A DNA stretch of 64,000 nucleotides from an uncultured Bacteroides sp. (GCA_945874355.1 CAMCGB010000010.1:1-64000), one strand, 5' to 3'; shown: positions 1 through 8,161, numbered from the stretch's first letter. The notes: a model not told the origin generated them from the letters alone. Numbers and translations are program-made.

Positions 1-60
1 CCAGCCAGCCTGCCCCGCCGCGCCTTCCGTGCTGTCACCCTGACCAAACGCCCCTTCCCT

Positions 61-180
61 TTGTCATTTCGACCAAGCGACCTTTTTTGTCATTTCGACC
101 AAGCGAAGCGCGCGGAGAAATCTAGATAATATGCTGATATTTAATAGATTTCTCGACTCCCTACGGTCGCTCGAAATGAT
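61..180. repeat. Dispersed GTCATTTCGA...GAGAAATCT repeat, inverted pair
   Basis: One full copy reads forward at 89-123, with a partial direct copy just before it at 61-80. A second full copy reads in reverse at 146-180, so the pair can fold into a long imperfect hairpin with an AT-rich loop. The reverse copy matches the copy at 15813-15847 at about 33 of 35 positions, and a short derivative lies at 20076-20092. All copies are outside genes. This looks like a REP- or MITE-like dispersed element without its own coding capacity. Confidence 0.75.
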
Positions 181-390
181 AGTTGGCTCCGCGCAGCGAT
201 GTGTACGTGGAGCCTGATTATGCAAAACCGGCCAGGAATAATCAGTCTTTTTATCTTGGTGCAACTTTTTTGGGGTAAAAATGCACCATGTTTTCCACAA
301 TCCAAAGTACCTTTCAAAGAATGCCTGTATCTTCTCAATGAACTTCTCTGTCTCCTCTGGTTTCAGGGTTCTCCTCTGCCAGAATACCAT
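181..390 (-). pseudogene. Possible decayed gene fragment upstream of the ATPase
   Basis: The minus strand is open here and encodes about 70 residues rich in Lys, Phe, Trp and Glu before it runs into the dispersed repeat. The composition resembles a real protein more than a shadow frame. A purine-rich AGGAGGAGG lies just before the ATG at 388-390, and a stop codon directly precedes that ATG in frame. I recognise no family. It may be the remnant of a gene cut off by the repeat, or chance. Confidence 0.2.
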
Positions 391-430
391 CTACCTCCTC
401 CTCATTACCATTTTCTTTTGCACTACGAAA

Positions 431-484
431 TATACACGATAAAACTAGTTATTAGAATAAAATTGTCACATATATACGATAAAA
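431..484 (+). repeat. Direct repeat pair in the ATPase promoter
   Basis: Two 14-base copies (431-444 and 471-484, sharing ACGATAAAA) differ at one position. They are spaced exactly 40 bases apart, close to four helical turns. The second copy abuts the probable -7 element at 488-495. The arrangement fits a regulator binding on one face of the DNA, but no regulator is identified. Confidence 0.4.
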
Positions 485-495
485 TATTATATTTG
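463..495 (+). promoter_or_regulatory. Bacteroidetes-type promoter for the AAA ATPase
   Basis: TATATTTG at 488-495 matches the TAnnTTTG -7 consensus, with a TTG at 463-465 about 22 bases upstream. The start codon is at 500, so transcription from this element would begin at or within a few bases of the ATG. No Shine-Dalgarno-like sequence precedes the ATG, which suggests a leaderless or nearly leaderless message. Confidence 0.5.
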
Positions 496-499
496 CACT

Positions 500-1705
500 A
501 TGGAAATACTGTCAAGACAAGAATACATACAAGAGGTATACAAGTATCTCGGGAAACAGACAATAATAGTACTGACAGGCCAAAGGCGAGTCGGGAAGAG
601 TTATGTCCTGTTGGATCTCAAAAGAGAACTCTCATTGAATTCTCTAAATAATGTGATCTTCATAGACAAGGAAAAGAAAGCTTGGAAGGAAATAAAGACT
701 GACTCGGATCTGAATGATTATATTGATGCCAGAATCGATTCCACAAGGACCAACTTTATTCTCATTGATGAGGTTCAGGAAATAACAGATTTCGAGAACA
801 GTCTTCGAGACTATAGGACAGAGCATGGAGTGGAAATAATCGTAACAGGAAGTAATGCAGAGACCTTGTCAAGCGACCTTTCCAACAAACTTGGCGGCAG
901 GCATCACGAGATTTATGTCCAATCGCTGTGCTATTTGGATTTCCTCAGGTTTCATTCTCTGACGGACAGCGACCAGTCTCTCCAGAAATTCATTGAAGTC
1001 GGCGGCCTTCCCGGATTAAGGCTGTATGATTTGGAAGATTTGGATGTGGTAAGGACATATAGCGAAGATGTTCTCAATACCGCTTTGATGAAGGATATCA
1101 TCCTTAAGCATAAAATCAGGAATGTGTCTTTCCTTTATAACCTGGTGAAGTTCCTTGCGGACAATACAGGTAAACTTATTTCAGCGACCTCAATCAGCAA
1201 GTATATGAAAGGGCGAAAGGAGTCGGTCTCTACTGATCTGGTGCTGAGATATATCAAGTACCTGAACGATGCGTATATCATTCACAAAGTGGAACGCTTC
1301 GAGATACATGGCAAGAGGCTGTTGGAGAGCAATGACAAATATTACTTTGAGGATGTGGGAATTCGCAATACCCAAACCTTGGTTGGTCGGGACAAAGACA
1401 TTGAGAAAGTAATAGAGAATATAGTATACCAACAACTTGTGTATAATGGTTATAAAGTCCAAGTCGGCCAGTTGCAGGCCGGTGAGATAGACTTCGTATG
1501 TACAAAAGGAACTTCCAGAATATATGTTCAGGCATCATATCTGATTGCCGGTGAAGAAACCAGAGAAAGAGAATTTGGCGCATTGAAAAAGATTAAGGAC
1601 AATTACCCGAAATATGTCATTTCAATGACTCCGTTAGTGACAAGAACTGACGATGATGGCATTATCCATCTAAGTCTCCGCGAGTTTCTTGCGAGTGGTT
1701 TTTGA
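500..1705 (+). CDS. AAA-family ATPase with DUF4143 C-terminal domain
   Basis: The 401-residue protein has an N-terminal P-loop ATPase of the AAA_14 type: Walker A GQRRVGKS at residues 27-34, Walker B ILIDE ending at 90-91, and a sensor-like TGSN near 116-119. The C-terminal third is a DUF4143-type domain with a restriction-endonuclease-like core (GEIDFV followed by YVQASY). Proteins of this family are very common in Bacteroidetes, are usually solitary and often occur in many paralogs; their cellular role is not established. The gene stands alone, with its own promoter and a terminator just after it. The ATG at 500 is the only reasonable start. Confidence 0.9.
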   Translation: MEILSRQEYIQEVYKYLGKQTIIVLTGQRRVGKSYVLLDLKRELSLNSLNNVIFIDKEKKAWKEIKTDSDLNDYIDARIDSTRTNFILIDEVQEITDFENSLRDYRTEHGVEIIVTGSNAETLSSDLSNKLGGRHHEIYVQSLCYLDFLRFHSLTDSDQSLQKFIEVGGLPGLRLYDLEDLDVVRTYSEDVLNTALMKDIILKHKIRNVSFLYNLVKFLADNTGKLISATSISKYMKGRKESVSTDLVLRYIKYLNDAYIIHKVERFEIHGKRLLESNDKYYFEDVGIRNTQTLVGRDKDIEKVIENIVYQQLVYNGYKVQVGQLQAGEIDFVCTKGTSRIYVQASYLIAGEETREREFGALKKIKDNYPKYVISMTPLVTRTDDDGIIHLSLREFLASGF

Positions 1706-1713
1706 GGTTCTGA

Positions 1714-1746
1714 CAAAAAAAGACAACCGCGAGGTTGTCTTTTTTG
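1714..1746. terminator. Two-way intrinsic terminator between ATPase and tRNA-Ser
   Basis: The 8-bp perfect stem AGACAACC/GGTTGTCT (1721-1728 and 1733-1740) has a GCGA loop. It is flanked by seven A on the left and six T on the right, so it can end transcription from both directions: the ATPase gene on plus and the tRNA on minus. Confidence 0.9.
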
Positions 1747-1769
1747 TCGGGCGGATGCCCGGATTTCAG

Positions 1770-1858
1770 CGGAGAGGACGAGATTCGAACTCGTGGTACG
1801 GTATAACCCGTACGTCGGTTTAGCAAACCGGTGGTTTCAGCCACTCACCCACCTCTCC
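1770..1858 (-). tRNA. tRNA-Ser (anticodon GCT)
   Basis: On the minus strand the acceptor arm GGAGAGG (1852-1858) pairs with CCTCTCC (1771-1777), and the discriminator G is at 1770. The anticodon stem-loop CGGTTTGCTAAACCG gives anticodon GCT, reading AGC/AGT serine codons. A long variable arm (ACGTACGGG...CCGTAC) and a GTTCGAATC T-loop confirm the class II serine type. CCA is not encoded. Its length is 89 bases. Confidence 0.97.
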
Positions 1859-1916
1859 AAACCCCTCTCGGGATACTTCAACGAGTCTTGACGACCCTCA
1901 AAGCCCATTGGGAAGA

Positions 1917-1946
1917 CAAAGGTACAACAAATTCTTTGTTTTGCAA
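1917..1946 (-). promoter_or_regulatory. Promoter of tRNA-Ser
   Basis: On the minus strand a TTG (1944-1946) is followed after about 19 bases by TACCTTTG (1917-1924), a match to TAnnTTTG. It lies about 60 bases ahead of the mature tRNA 5' end. Confidence 0.55.
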
Positions 1947-1994
1947 TACTTTCTTCAAAAAACTCTTCTTTTCCAAGTATCTTCGCCAGATTGC

Positions 1995-2039
1995 CCTCGC
2001 ATAGCAAGACCTCGCATCACAACGCCTCGCATCGCAACG
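1995..2039. repeat. Three tandem 15-bp repeats
   Basis: Three consecutive 15-base units begin CCTCGCAT and end in CAAGA or CAACG (1995-2009, 2010-2024, 2025-2039). They lie between the tRNA and alkaline phosphatase genes, outside any gene. The remainder of 1859-2100 shows only the tRNA promoter. Confidence 0.6.
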
Positions 2040-2100
2040 CCGCCATCACAAGCTTAGCAGGCACAGCCGGGAATCAATCGGGAAATCTGAACGAAGCAGC

Positions 2101-3240
2101 CTATTTCCTGGCGCTCAAAAGAGAGAAAATCTTCTGCCCCACCTCGCTATTTTCCTGAGCCCCGCTGAAATCCGTCGAATGGGGACCGTAGGCGAACAGC
2201 GGAACCATCATAGGACTGTGTCCCTTGGAAGAGAAGGTACCCTGCACAAAACCGTCAGCGGGCTCCCCGCGGGTAAGACACACAGCTCCGGTCTCGTGGT
2301 CGGCAGTGATTATCACCAATGTGTGCCCGTCCTTCTCGGCGAACCTCACAGCCACCTCGACAGCCTTGTCGAAATCCAGAGTCTCGAACACCATCTCGGG
2401 GTAATTGTTGCCGTGCTCCTCCTTGTCGATTCTCGCACCCTCGACCATCAGGAAGAAACCTTTCCCGGCCTTGGAACTCAGATAATCAATTGCCATCTGC
2501 GTAGTGCGCGGCAGATAATCTCCGCGGTCAGCCTTCACGCTCTCGGGCAGATACAGAAGCCTTCCGCTACCCTTCACAGCCTCATCATCAGGACTGTACA
2601 CAACGCTGAAAACTCTGCTGATTTCTTCCCTGGTCTTAAGCTCCAGGTTCTCGAAAGCCTTACTGGTCCCGGCCGAGGCGAAACTCAGAGCACTGGAAGG
2701 CAGATTGGCCCAGATGGCCTCAGAAGCTCCGCGGGCGCTATTGTGGGCAAAGAATGCGGCAGGGGTAGCTCCGTGCAGATCGTCTGTAGAAACTACTCCG
2801 CTCACATATCCGAGCTCAGAGAGCTTCTCGGGCAGATTCTCCAGACGGCTTCCGTCCGCAGCAACACCCACATAGCCGTTATTGGTCTTCTCGCCGGTAG
2901 AATAAGCAGTACCGGAAGCGGCAGAGTCGGTAGTGAACGCATCGGCAGACTGAGTGCGGGTCGAGCCCCATACCTGAAGATTGGTCATAGTAAGCTCGCC
3001 GCCGTTGCCGTACATCGCCGAGTTGACAGCTCCCCAGCCCATACCGTCGCCGATAAGCAGGATGACATTCTTTACTTTGGTCTGCTTCCCATCCACGGCA
3101 AAAGAAGGGGTGTAACTACCCTGCTTCTGTACATAAGTCTCGCCAGATGTGGCAGTTATGCTCTTTTTGGTAGTGCTCTGGGCGAAGGATAAAATGCTTG
3201 CGCACAGAACCGCGCAGCATACAAATATCAATTTCTTCAT
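2101..3240 (-). CDS. Alkaline phosphatase (PhoA family), exported
   Basis: This 379-residue protein hydrolyses phosphomonoesters in the periplasm. It has a signal peptide at residues 1-20 (MKKLIFVCCAVLC, cleavage after SFAQ). Family motifs are the metal-binding GDGMGWG near 64-70, the phosphoserine motif TDSAASGTA at 104-112 with nucleophile Ser106, TADHETG for metal binding, and a C-terminal GHSPMMVP histidine. The start at 3240 is chosen because the signal peptide begins there; an upstream extension to 3279 would place 13 odd residues before it. It has its own promoter and sits behind the anSME/sulfatase genes on the same strand. Confidence 0.93.
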   Translation of the reverse strand: MKKLIFVCCAVLCASILSFAQSTTKKSITATSGETYVQKQGSYTPSFAVDGKQTKVKNVILLIGDGMGWGAVNSAMYGNGGELTMTNLQVWGSTRTQSADAFTTDSAASGTAYSTGEKTNNGYVGVAADGSRLENLPEKLSELGYVSGVVSTDDLHGATPAAFFAHNSARGASEAIWANLPSSALSFASAGTSKAFENLELKTREEISRVFSVVYSPDDEAVKGSGRLLYLPESVKADRGDYLPRTTQMAIDYLSSKAGKGFFLMVEGARIDKEEHGNNYPEMVFETLDFDKAVEVAVRFAEKDGHTLVIITADHETGAVCLTRGEPADGFVQGTFSSKGHSPMMVPLFAYGPHSTDFSGAQENSEVGQKIFSLLSARK

Positions 3241-3266
3241 TACATTAAGATTATTACAAATACGAA

Positions 3267-3296
3267 CAAATGTACTCATAAATTTGAATTATTCAA
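3267..3296 (-). promoter_or_regulatory. Promoter of the alkaline phosphatase gene
   Basis: On the minus strand TTG (3294-3296), 19 bases, then TACATTTG (3267-3274) match the Bacteroidetes -33/-7 pattern with correct spacing. The ATG at 3240 lies 27 bases downstream. Confidence 0.65.
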
Positions 3297-3329
3297 GCTG
3301 AAAAGCTCAAAAATCCCGGCAAAAACCAA

Positions 3330-4523
3330 TCATGCCCCGTACATAATCTCCGCCGGAGCCCTTCCCGCAAGCAACAGTAGTCTCATCTTGGACATAGCCT
3401 CCCTGCTATGGGAGAAGAACATCCTGAGCCCCTCGCAAAGGCAGTTGCGGCCTTCGATTCTATGACCGGGACAACCGCCGTGGCAAAGATGCCACCACTC
3501 GCAGCGAAGGCAGGACGGGGAGCATAGATTGCGCTTGTCGAGGGCGAAACGCAGCCGCTGGGGAGAATCGTACAGGTCCCCAAGCGAACTCCCGGAAATA
3601 TTGCCGAGCAGATGGTCAGAATCCACAAAGTGGTCGCAAGTATAAACATTGCCGTTATGCTCTACGCAAAGACCATCACCGCAGGTCTCGCCCAGAGTGC
3701 AAAGAGTGCTTTTGAGCCCGCAGGTCTGGGCAAGAGTCACATCGAAAAGCTGAACGAACACCCTTCCGACATCTTTCTTTACCCACAAGTCGAAAACCGA
3801 GCACATAAAATCCCCGTAGCCCCTGGCCGAAATGTTCCAGGGCGCAGCCTGAAGCGAAGAGTCCGCCCCGCGGACAAAATCCACCGCAGGAAGAAACTGA
3901 AGATAACGGCTTCCCAGCTCTTCCGTAAGGTACTCATAGACCTCAGCAGCGCGAGCTTCGCTGCTTGATGTAAGAACAGTCAAAGTGTTGAATTCCACTT
4001 TATTATCGCGAAGTAGGGAAGCCGCTCTCCGCACTGCGTCTGAACTCCCGCGACCTGCGGCATTGACTCTTGAAGCGTCCTGGATGTCCGGCGGCCCGTC
4101 AACAGACAGCCCTACCAGAAAACCGTTCTCACGGAAAAACCGGCACCACTCGGCGTTCAGAAGAGTGCCGTTGGTCTGAAGTGAGTTGGTGTATTCCCGT
4201 CCCTTTGAAAGCTTTCTCTGAAGGCGTACAGCCGCGCGGAAATAATCAAGACCAAGAAGAAGAGGCTCCCCGCCGTGCCAGCAGAAATCCACGCTTCCGC
4301 TCTGTACCGAGTCAAAATAATCGGCAATATACTTCTCGAGCAGCGGCAGCTCCATCCTCCGGCCGGGACTTGAAGAGCCCAGCAGCGAGGACTTGTCTAT
4401 ATAATAACAGTACTTGCAGCGCAGGTTGCAGGCAGCGCCCGCAGGCTTCACCAAAGTAGAGAAAGCTCTCTTTGAAGCAAGCCTGCGGGCATCTTCAAGC
4501 GAAATGATATTCAGGTCCTTCAC
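3330..4523 (-). CDS. Anaerobic sulfatase-maturating enzyme (radical SAM, SPASM)
   Basis: This roughly 397-residue cytosolic radical SAM protein should convert the active-site Ser or Cys of a sulfatase to formylglycine without oxygen. The CxxxCxxC cluster motif CNLRCKYC sits at residues 32-39. The C-terminal third carries the Cys-rich SPASM motifs typical of anSME (CGLKSTLC, CDHFVDS, CxxC and CxGGCPGH) that bind auxiliary clusters. Two non-ATG starts are possible: TTG at 4541, overlapping the sulfatase, and GTG at 4523, four bases after the sulfatase stop. The GTG is preferred because GAGGGGG lies about nine bases upstream. The neighbouring sulfatase is its obvious substrate. Confidence 0.92.
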   Translation of the reverse strand: MKDLNIISLEDARRLASKRAFSTLVKPAGAACNLRCKYCYYIDKSSLLGSSSPGRRMELPLLEKYIADYFDSVQSGSVDFCWHGGEPLLLGLDYFRAAVRLQRKLSKGREYTNSLQTNGTLLNAEWCRFFRENGFLVGLSVDGPPDIQDASRVNAAGRGSSDAVRRAASLLRDNKVEFNTLTVLTSSSEARAAEVYEYLTEELGSRYLQFLPAVDFVRGADSSLQAAPWNISARGYGDFMCSVFDLWVKKDVGRVFVQLFDVTLAQTCGLKSTLCTLGETCGDGLCVEHNGNVYTCDHFVDSDHLLGNISGSSLGDLYDSPQRLRFALDKRNLCSPSCLRCEWWHLCHGGCPGHRIEGRNCLCEGLRMFFSHSREAMSKMRLLLLAGRAPAEIMYGA

Positions 4524-4527
4524 GCCT

Positions 4528-5976
4528 CTATTCCCCCTCAAACAGCGGGAAATTGTGGTTGGGAACGTGGGACTTGACCATTATCTGCTTCAGCTCCTCA
4601 GCAATCTCGGGATGCAGGGCAATCACATCGTTCTCCTCGCCCGGATCGAGCGCAAGATTGTAAAGCTCATAATGGTCGTAACTCTTGCCTATTCCGTCGC
4701 GGATCAGCTTCCAGTCTCCCTTGCGTGCGGCCTGGCGGGAGCGCTCGGCAAACTCAAAGTACAGGCTCTCGTGGCTCTGCTGGCCTTCACGACCCTCCAG
4801 AAGAGGAAGCAGGCTGATGCCGTCCATCCCTTCGGTACCCTTGTCCGAGCCCATAATCTCGCGGAAAGTGGGCATCAGGTCCCAGAAAGTACACATAAAA
4901 TCAGTCTTCTGACCCTCAGCGATATGACCCTTCCAGCTCACAATCAGGGGCACCCTGATGCCGCCTTCATAAAGGTCGCGCTTGTAACCCTTCCAGGGGC
5001 CGTTGCTGTTGAAGAAATCAGGGTCGGCACCGCCCTCGAGATGGGGACCATTGTCGCTCGAGAAGATGATGACCGTATTGTCGTACACTCCCAGCTCCTT
5101 GAGCTTGTCCACAATCTGCCCCACATACATATCGAGCCGTGAAACCATTGCCGCGAAAGTCGCCCTGGGCTGCTCGACCGAGCAGTAGCCGCCTATACGG
5201 AAGCGTGGATGTCCCTGGTCCTCACCCTTATACGGGGTCTCCGGGAACTTGCCCGAATACATCTCCAGCAGGCTGTCTTTCGGAACTATCAGCTCGGCGT
5301 GAGGGATGGTCGTAGGGCACCAGAGGAAGAAAGGTTTGCCCTCGGCGACAGCCTCCTCCATAAACTTGAGGGACTCCTGGTGGATCAGGTCAGCCGAATA
5401 AGTACCTTCGCCATAAGGGACAGAGTCGTTATTGTCTTCCAGAATCACCTTTTCGGAGTTATTCCACAGATGGTCAGGGTAATAGCTGTGTGCGAGAGTC
5501 TGGCAGTTGTAGCCATAGAAGCGGTCCACGCCCTGGGTGTTCGGGTCTCCCGTCGAGCCCACAGGTCCGAGGCCCCATTTGCCGAAGGCGCCGGTAGTGT
5601 ATCCCGCATCACGGAAGTCCTTGAAAATGTTCTCGCTGTCCTCGGGAAGGGGGAACTGACCCTCGGGCGGCATCCTCAGATTGCCACGGATATAGGTGTG
5701 GCCGCTATGGGTGCCGGTAAGAAGGCAGGAGCGCGAAGGGGCGCTGACCGTAGTGCCCGAATAGTTCTGGGTGAAAAGCATTCCCGTGGCGGCAAGGGCA
5801 TCGATATTGGGAGTCTTGATGAGCTGCTGTCCGTAGCATCCCAAATCTCCCCAACCCAGGTCGTCGGCTATGATGAAGACCACATTAGGCTTCTGATATG
5901 CTTCTTTCTTCTGGGAGCATCCGGCTACGGCGCAACCGGCCGCCAGAAGAGCTCCCACTTTAATCATCGTGTCCAT
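4528..5976 (-). CDS. Type I sulfatase lipoprotein, Ser-type (S-x-P-x-R)
   Basis: The 482-residue protein should hydrolyse sulfate esters at the cell envelope. A lipobox (VAGC) puts the lipidated Cys at residue 20. The metal-binding FIIADD is at 34-39, and the formylglycine signature is SAPSR at 78-82, so the residue to be modified is Ser78 rather than Cys. Ser-type sulfatases cannot be matured by the aerobic FGE enzyme and depend on anSME, which is encoded immediately downstream. The substrate cannot be told from sequence; glycosaminoglycans, mucin or sulfated polysaccharides are possible. It begins one base after the C69 peptidase stop, so the two are co-transcribed. Confidence 0.93.
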   Translation of the reverse strand: MDTMIKVGALLAAGCAVAGCSQKKEAYQKPNVVFIIADDLGWGDLGCYGQQLIKTPNIDALAATGMLFTQNYSGTTVSAPSRSCLLTGTHSGHTYIRGNLRMPPEGQFPLPEDSENIFKDFRDAGYTTGAFGKWGLGPVGSTGDPNTQGVDRFYGYNCQTLAHSYYPDHLWNNSEKVILEDNNDSVPYGEGTYSADLIHQESLKFMEEAVAEGKPFFLWCPTTIPHAELIVPKDSLLEMYSGKFPETPYKGEDQGHPRFRIGGYCSVEQPRATFAAMVSRLDMYVGQIVDKLKELGVYDNTVIIFSSDNGPHLEGGADPDFFNSNGPWKGYKRDLYEGGIRVPLIVSWKGHIAEGQKTDFMCTFWDLMPTFREIMGSDKGTEGMDGISLLPLLEGREGQQSHESLYFEFAERSRQAARKGDWKLIRDGIGKSYDHYELYNLALDPGEENDVIALHPEIAEELKQIMVKSHVPNHNFPLFEGE

Positions 5977-5977
5977 A

Positions 5978-7678
5978 TTACTTTCTTACTTTCAATACTT
6001 TACCATTATCTTTAACAACAGTTTCCTTCCACTTGTCAGTGTATCCGGGCTGGGTCAGACCGTCGGGGATGCCCTCTGAGTACTGCGAGTGCAGGAATGC
6101 TCCGTTCTCGTCCTGGGCCTTTACATTGCCGTCGATGAACTTGATGAGCAGCATCTCCTCGAGAGCCGTCCAGTCTTCGAACTGCTTCTGTGCCACCTCA
6201 ACGCTATACTTGGTCATCATCCTTATAGCCTTTTTGGTCTTTCCGCTGCGGCAAAGTTCGGCAAGAATTTTATCCATCGCGGGAACCTCTTCCTGCATCT
6301 GGCTGTTCTCGAATTTGTCGGCGGCAGCCTTTACCACGGGGGCCATATAATTATACATCCTGTAGCAGGCGTTAGTCACCCTGTTGCACATCCAGAACTG
6401 GGAAGTGGGGCTGTAGTGCAGCAGATCTCCGTTGCCAACCCTCAGGCACTCAGGCACTTCGGTGGAATTTACATAGATAGGGGTAAGATATGAAGTGGCT
6501 GCATCGTCGCATCCGAACCACAGCAGGGCGCCTACCTCGTCGGGCAGATATCCCCTGGCCTGGGCCACGAACCAGAATCCGGTCTGCTGGGTGGCAATAG
6601 CCCTTTCATTGGTATAGGTTTCCCCTTCATAGTCGAAGGTCATAGGCCTCCAGCGGTAGGGGAGGGCATTTCCGCCGGCTCCCGCATCGGTGGTCATATC
6701 CATTGGCGTACCCTCGTAATGGTCCCTCATCACATCGGCCACATCCTTGGCGCTGACCTTGCCTGCGGGCTTGATGAAAAGGGGCATCTCTCCATTGGGG
6801 TCATATCCCATCACATAATCAAGGTAGTCGCTGGCGCTGCGGCTGACTTCCTTTCCATTCTCGTCCATATAGGTAAAGGTACCCTTGCCGAGAATATTGA
6901 AAGCGCTCCAGGCCCTGGCGTCGCATCCTCTTGCACCGCTGAAATCCAGAGGGTTATATGCATCGCGGAAGCTGAACTCCTCATCCTTTCCGCTGAACCA
7001 TCCTTTCTCGCGGGCGAAGCTGATCACGTCGGGAGCATAGAGGCAGTTCTCCGGGTCGTTCAGGGGGAAACGGGTGATCCTGGCCTGATTTGCGTGGGCG
7101 CAGATGTAGCCGTCGGGGATTCTTCTGGCTACCCATACTATACCCTTGTTGCCGGTGCCTTTTCCAACCAGGTCCATAACCCAGGCCTCCTTAGGGTCGG
7201 CGATTGAGAAGGACTCTCCTTCAGAAGGGTAGCCGTACTCGTTGGCAAGGGCGACAATGATGTCGATGGCCTCGCGGGCGGTCTTTGCCCTCTGCAGGGT
7301 GGTATAGATGAGCGAACCGTAGTCCATCACTCCATTTTCGTCGGCAAGACCGTGACGGCCGCCCCAGGTGGTCTCGGCGATGATGAGCTGATGCTGGTTC
7401 ATATTGCCCACGGTCTGGTAGGTCCTTTCTGCCTGGGCAATGCTTCCGAGGGGCCTCTGGGTATCCCACTCCACGATATTGAGCCTGCTTCCGGGAGCGA
7501 AACGCCCTGCGGGATGGAAGTACAACTCGCCGTAAAGCCAGTGGGAATCAGCGGCATACGACACAATCGAAGAGCCGTCCACGCTGGCTCCCGGAGTGAT
7601 GATTACATTGGTGCAGGCGAGGCTGCAAACTTCCGCGCAAAGGGCGAAAGCGAGTAAGAAAGCGGGAAATTTTCTCAT
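5978..7678 (-). CDS. C69-family dipeptidase (Ntn hydrolase), exported
   Basis: This protein of about 566 residues belongs to peptidase family C69 (PepD-like). Residues 1-21 form a signal peptide, and the next residue is Cys22 in ACTNVIITPG, the expected N-terminal nucleophile freed by processing. The body has family motifs including ETTWGGRHGL, the GYPSEGESFSIAD block and WVARRIPDGYICAHANQ. Family members cleave dipeptides; periplasmic ones in Bacteroidetes probably feed on peptides. The start at 7678 is chosen because the signal peptide begins there rather than at the longer 7720 frame. It is the first gene of the C69-sulfatase-anSME run. Confidence 0.9.
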   Translation of the reverse strand: MRKFPAFLLAFALCAEVCSLACTNVIITPGASVDGSSIVSYAADSHWLYGELYFHPAGRFAPGSRLNIVEWDTQRPLGSIAQAERTYQTVGNMNQHQLIIAETTWGGRHGLADENGVMDYGSLIYTTLQRAKTAREAIDIIVALANEYGYPSEGESFSIADPKEAWVMDLVGKGTGNKGIVWVARRIPDGYICAHANQARITRFPLNDPENCLYAPDVISFAREKGWFSGKDEEFSFRDAYNPLDFSGARGCDARAWSAFNILGKGTFTYMDENGKEVSRSASDYLDYVMGYDPNGEMPLFIKPAGKVSAKDVADVMRDHYEGTPMDMTTDAGAGGNALPYRWRPMTFDYEGETYTNERAIATQQTGFWFVAQARGYLPDEVGALLWFGCDDAATSYLTPIYVNSTEVPECLRVGNGDLLHYSPTSQFWMCNRVTNACYRMYNYMAPVVKAAADKFENSQMQEEVPAMDKILAELCRSGKTKKAIRMMTKYSVEVAQKQFEDWTALEEMLLIKFIDGNVKAQDENGAFLHSQYSEGIPDGLTQPGYTDKWKETVVKDNGKVLKVRK

Positions 7679-7695
7679 TTTTATCTTTTCTTTAT

Positions 7696-7703
7696 TAAAT
7701 TTG
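7696..7703 (+). promoter_or_regulatory. -7 element for the small exported protein gene
   Basis: TAAATTTG matches TAnnTTTG and lies about 22 bases before the ATG at 7725, in the divergent gap with the C69 peptidase. No clear -33 TTTG is visible. Confidence 0.5.
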
Positions 7704-7724
7704 CGGACTGAGAGATACAAATCT

Positions 7725-8123
7725 ATGAAATTTTTTGGACTTTTAGCTGCATTTCTTTTCCCGCTCTGCGCCTTTGCCCAGAGTCAGGGCAGCCCGCAGG
7801 ATGAAGAGAAGCAGATGCGCAAGGCGATAGACGCCAGCATAGAGAACCTTTCCACGCTTCTGAAGCTGGAGGATTGGCAGGTTTTCTACCTTGACTCCAT
7901 AATGACCCACGACTATGAGGCTATGACTCAGGAAATCAATGTCTTGAGGGATGCCAAAATGAGTAACCAGGACGCTTATATCATGGTTCAGGACAAGTGG
8001 AGCGAGAAGATGTACCAGGCCTTCAGGGGTATATTCAACGACGAGCAGTGGACAAAGTATCTCAAGAGCGGCGCCGGTAGAGAAAAGAAAGCAAGGGACA
8101 AACGCGCCCTGAAAAAAAAGTAA
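7725..8123 (+). CDS. Small exported helical protein, Spy/CpxP-like size, function unknown
   Basis: The 132-residue product has a clear signal peptide (MKFFGLLAAFLFPLCAFAQ). It is followed by a mostly helical, charged domain with the patterns LLKLEDWQVFYLDSI and IFNDEQWTKYL, and ends in a Lys/Arg-rich tail. Two repeats of the form L-x-x-W/Q after Asp/Glu resemble the periplasmic Spy/CpxP fold, but the resemblance is only by eye. I cannot assign a function. It is 38 bases ahead of pheS on the same strand and may share its transcript. Confidence 0.75.
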   Translation: MKFFGLLAAFLFPLCAFAQSQGSPQDEEKQMRKAIDASIENLSTLLKLEDWQVFYLDSIMTHDYEAMTQEINVLRDAKMSNQDAYIMVQDKWSEKMYQAFRGIFNDEQWTKYLKSGAGREKKARDKRALKKK

Positions 8124-8161
8124 TTAAAGAGGTTTCGCAGAGGCGAGGCTTGAATCAGATT

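Noticed and set aside
2179..3192. 337-codon plus-strand frame opposite the alkaline phosphatase
   Set aside because: All phosphatase active-site motifs are on the minus strand; the plus frame is a shadow.
6000..6020. Search for a terminator between the C69 peptidase and the sulfatase
   Set aside because: The genes are one base apart, so an operon is more likely; no hairpin is present.
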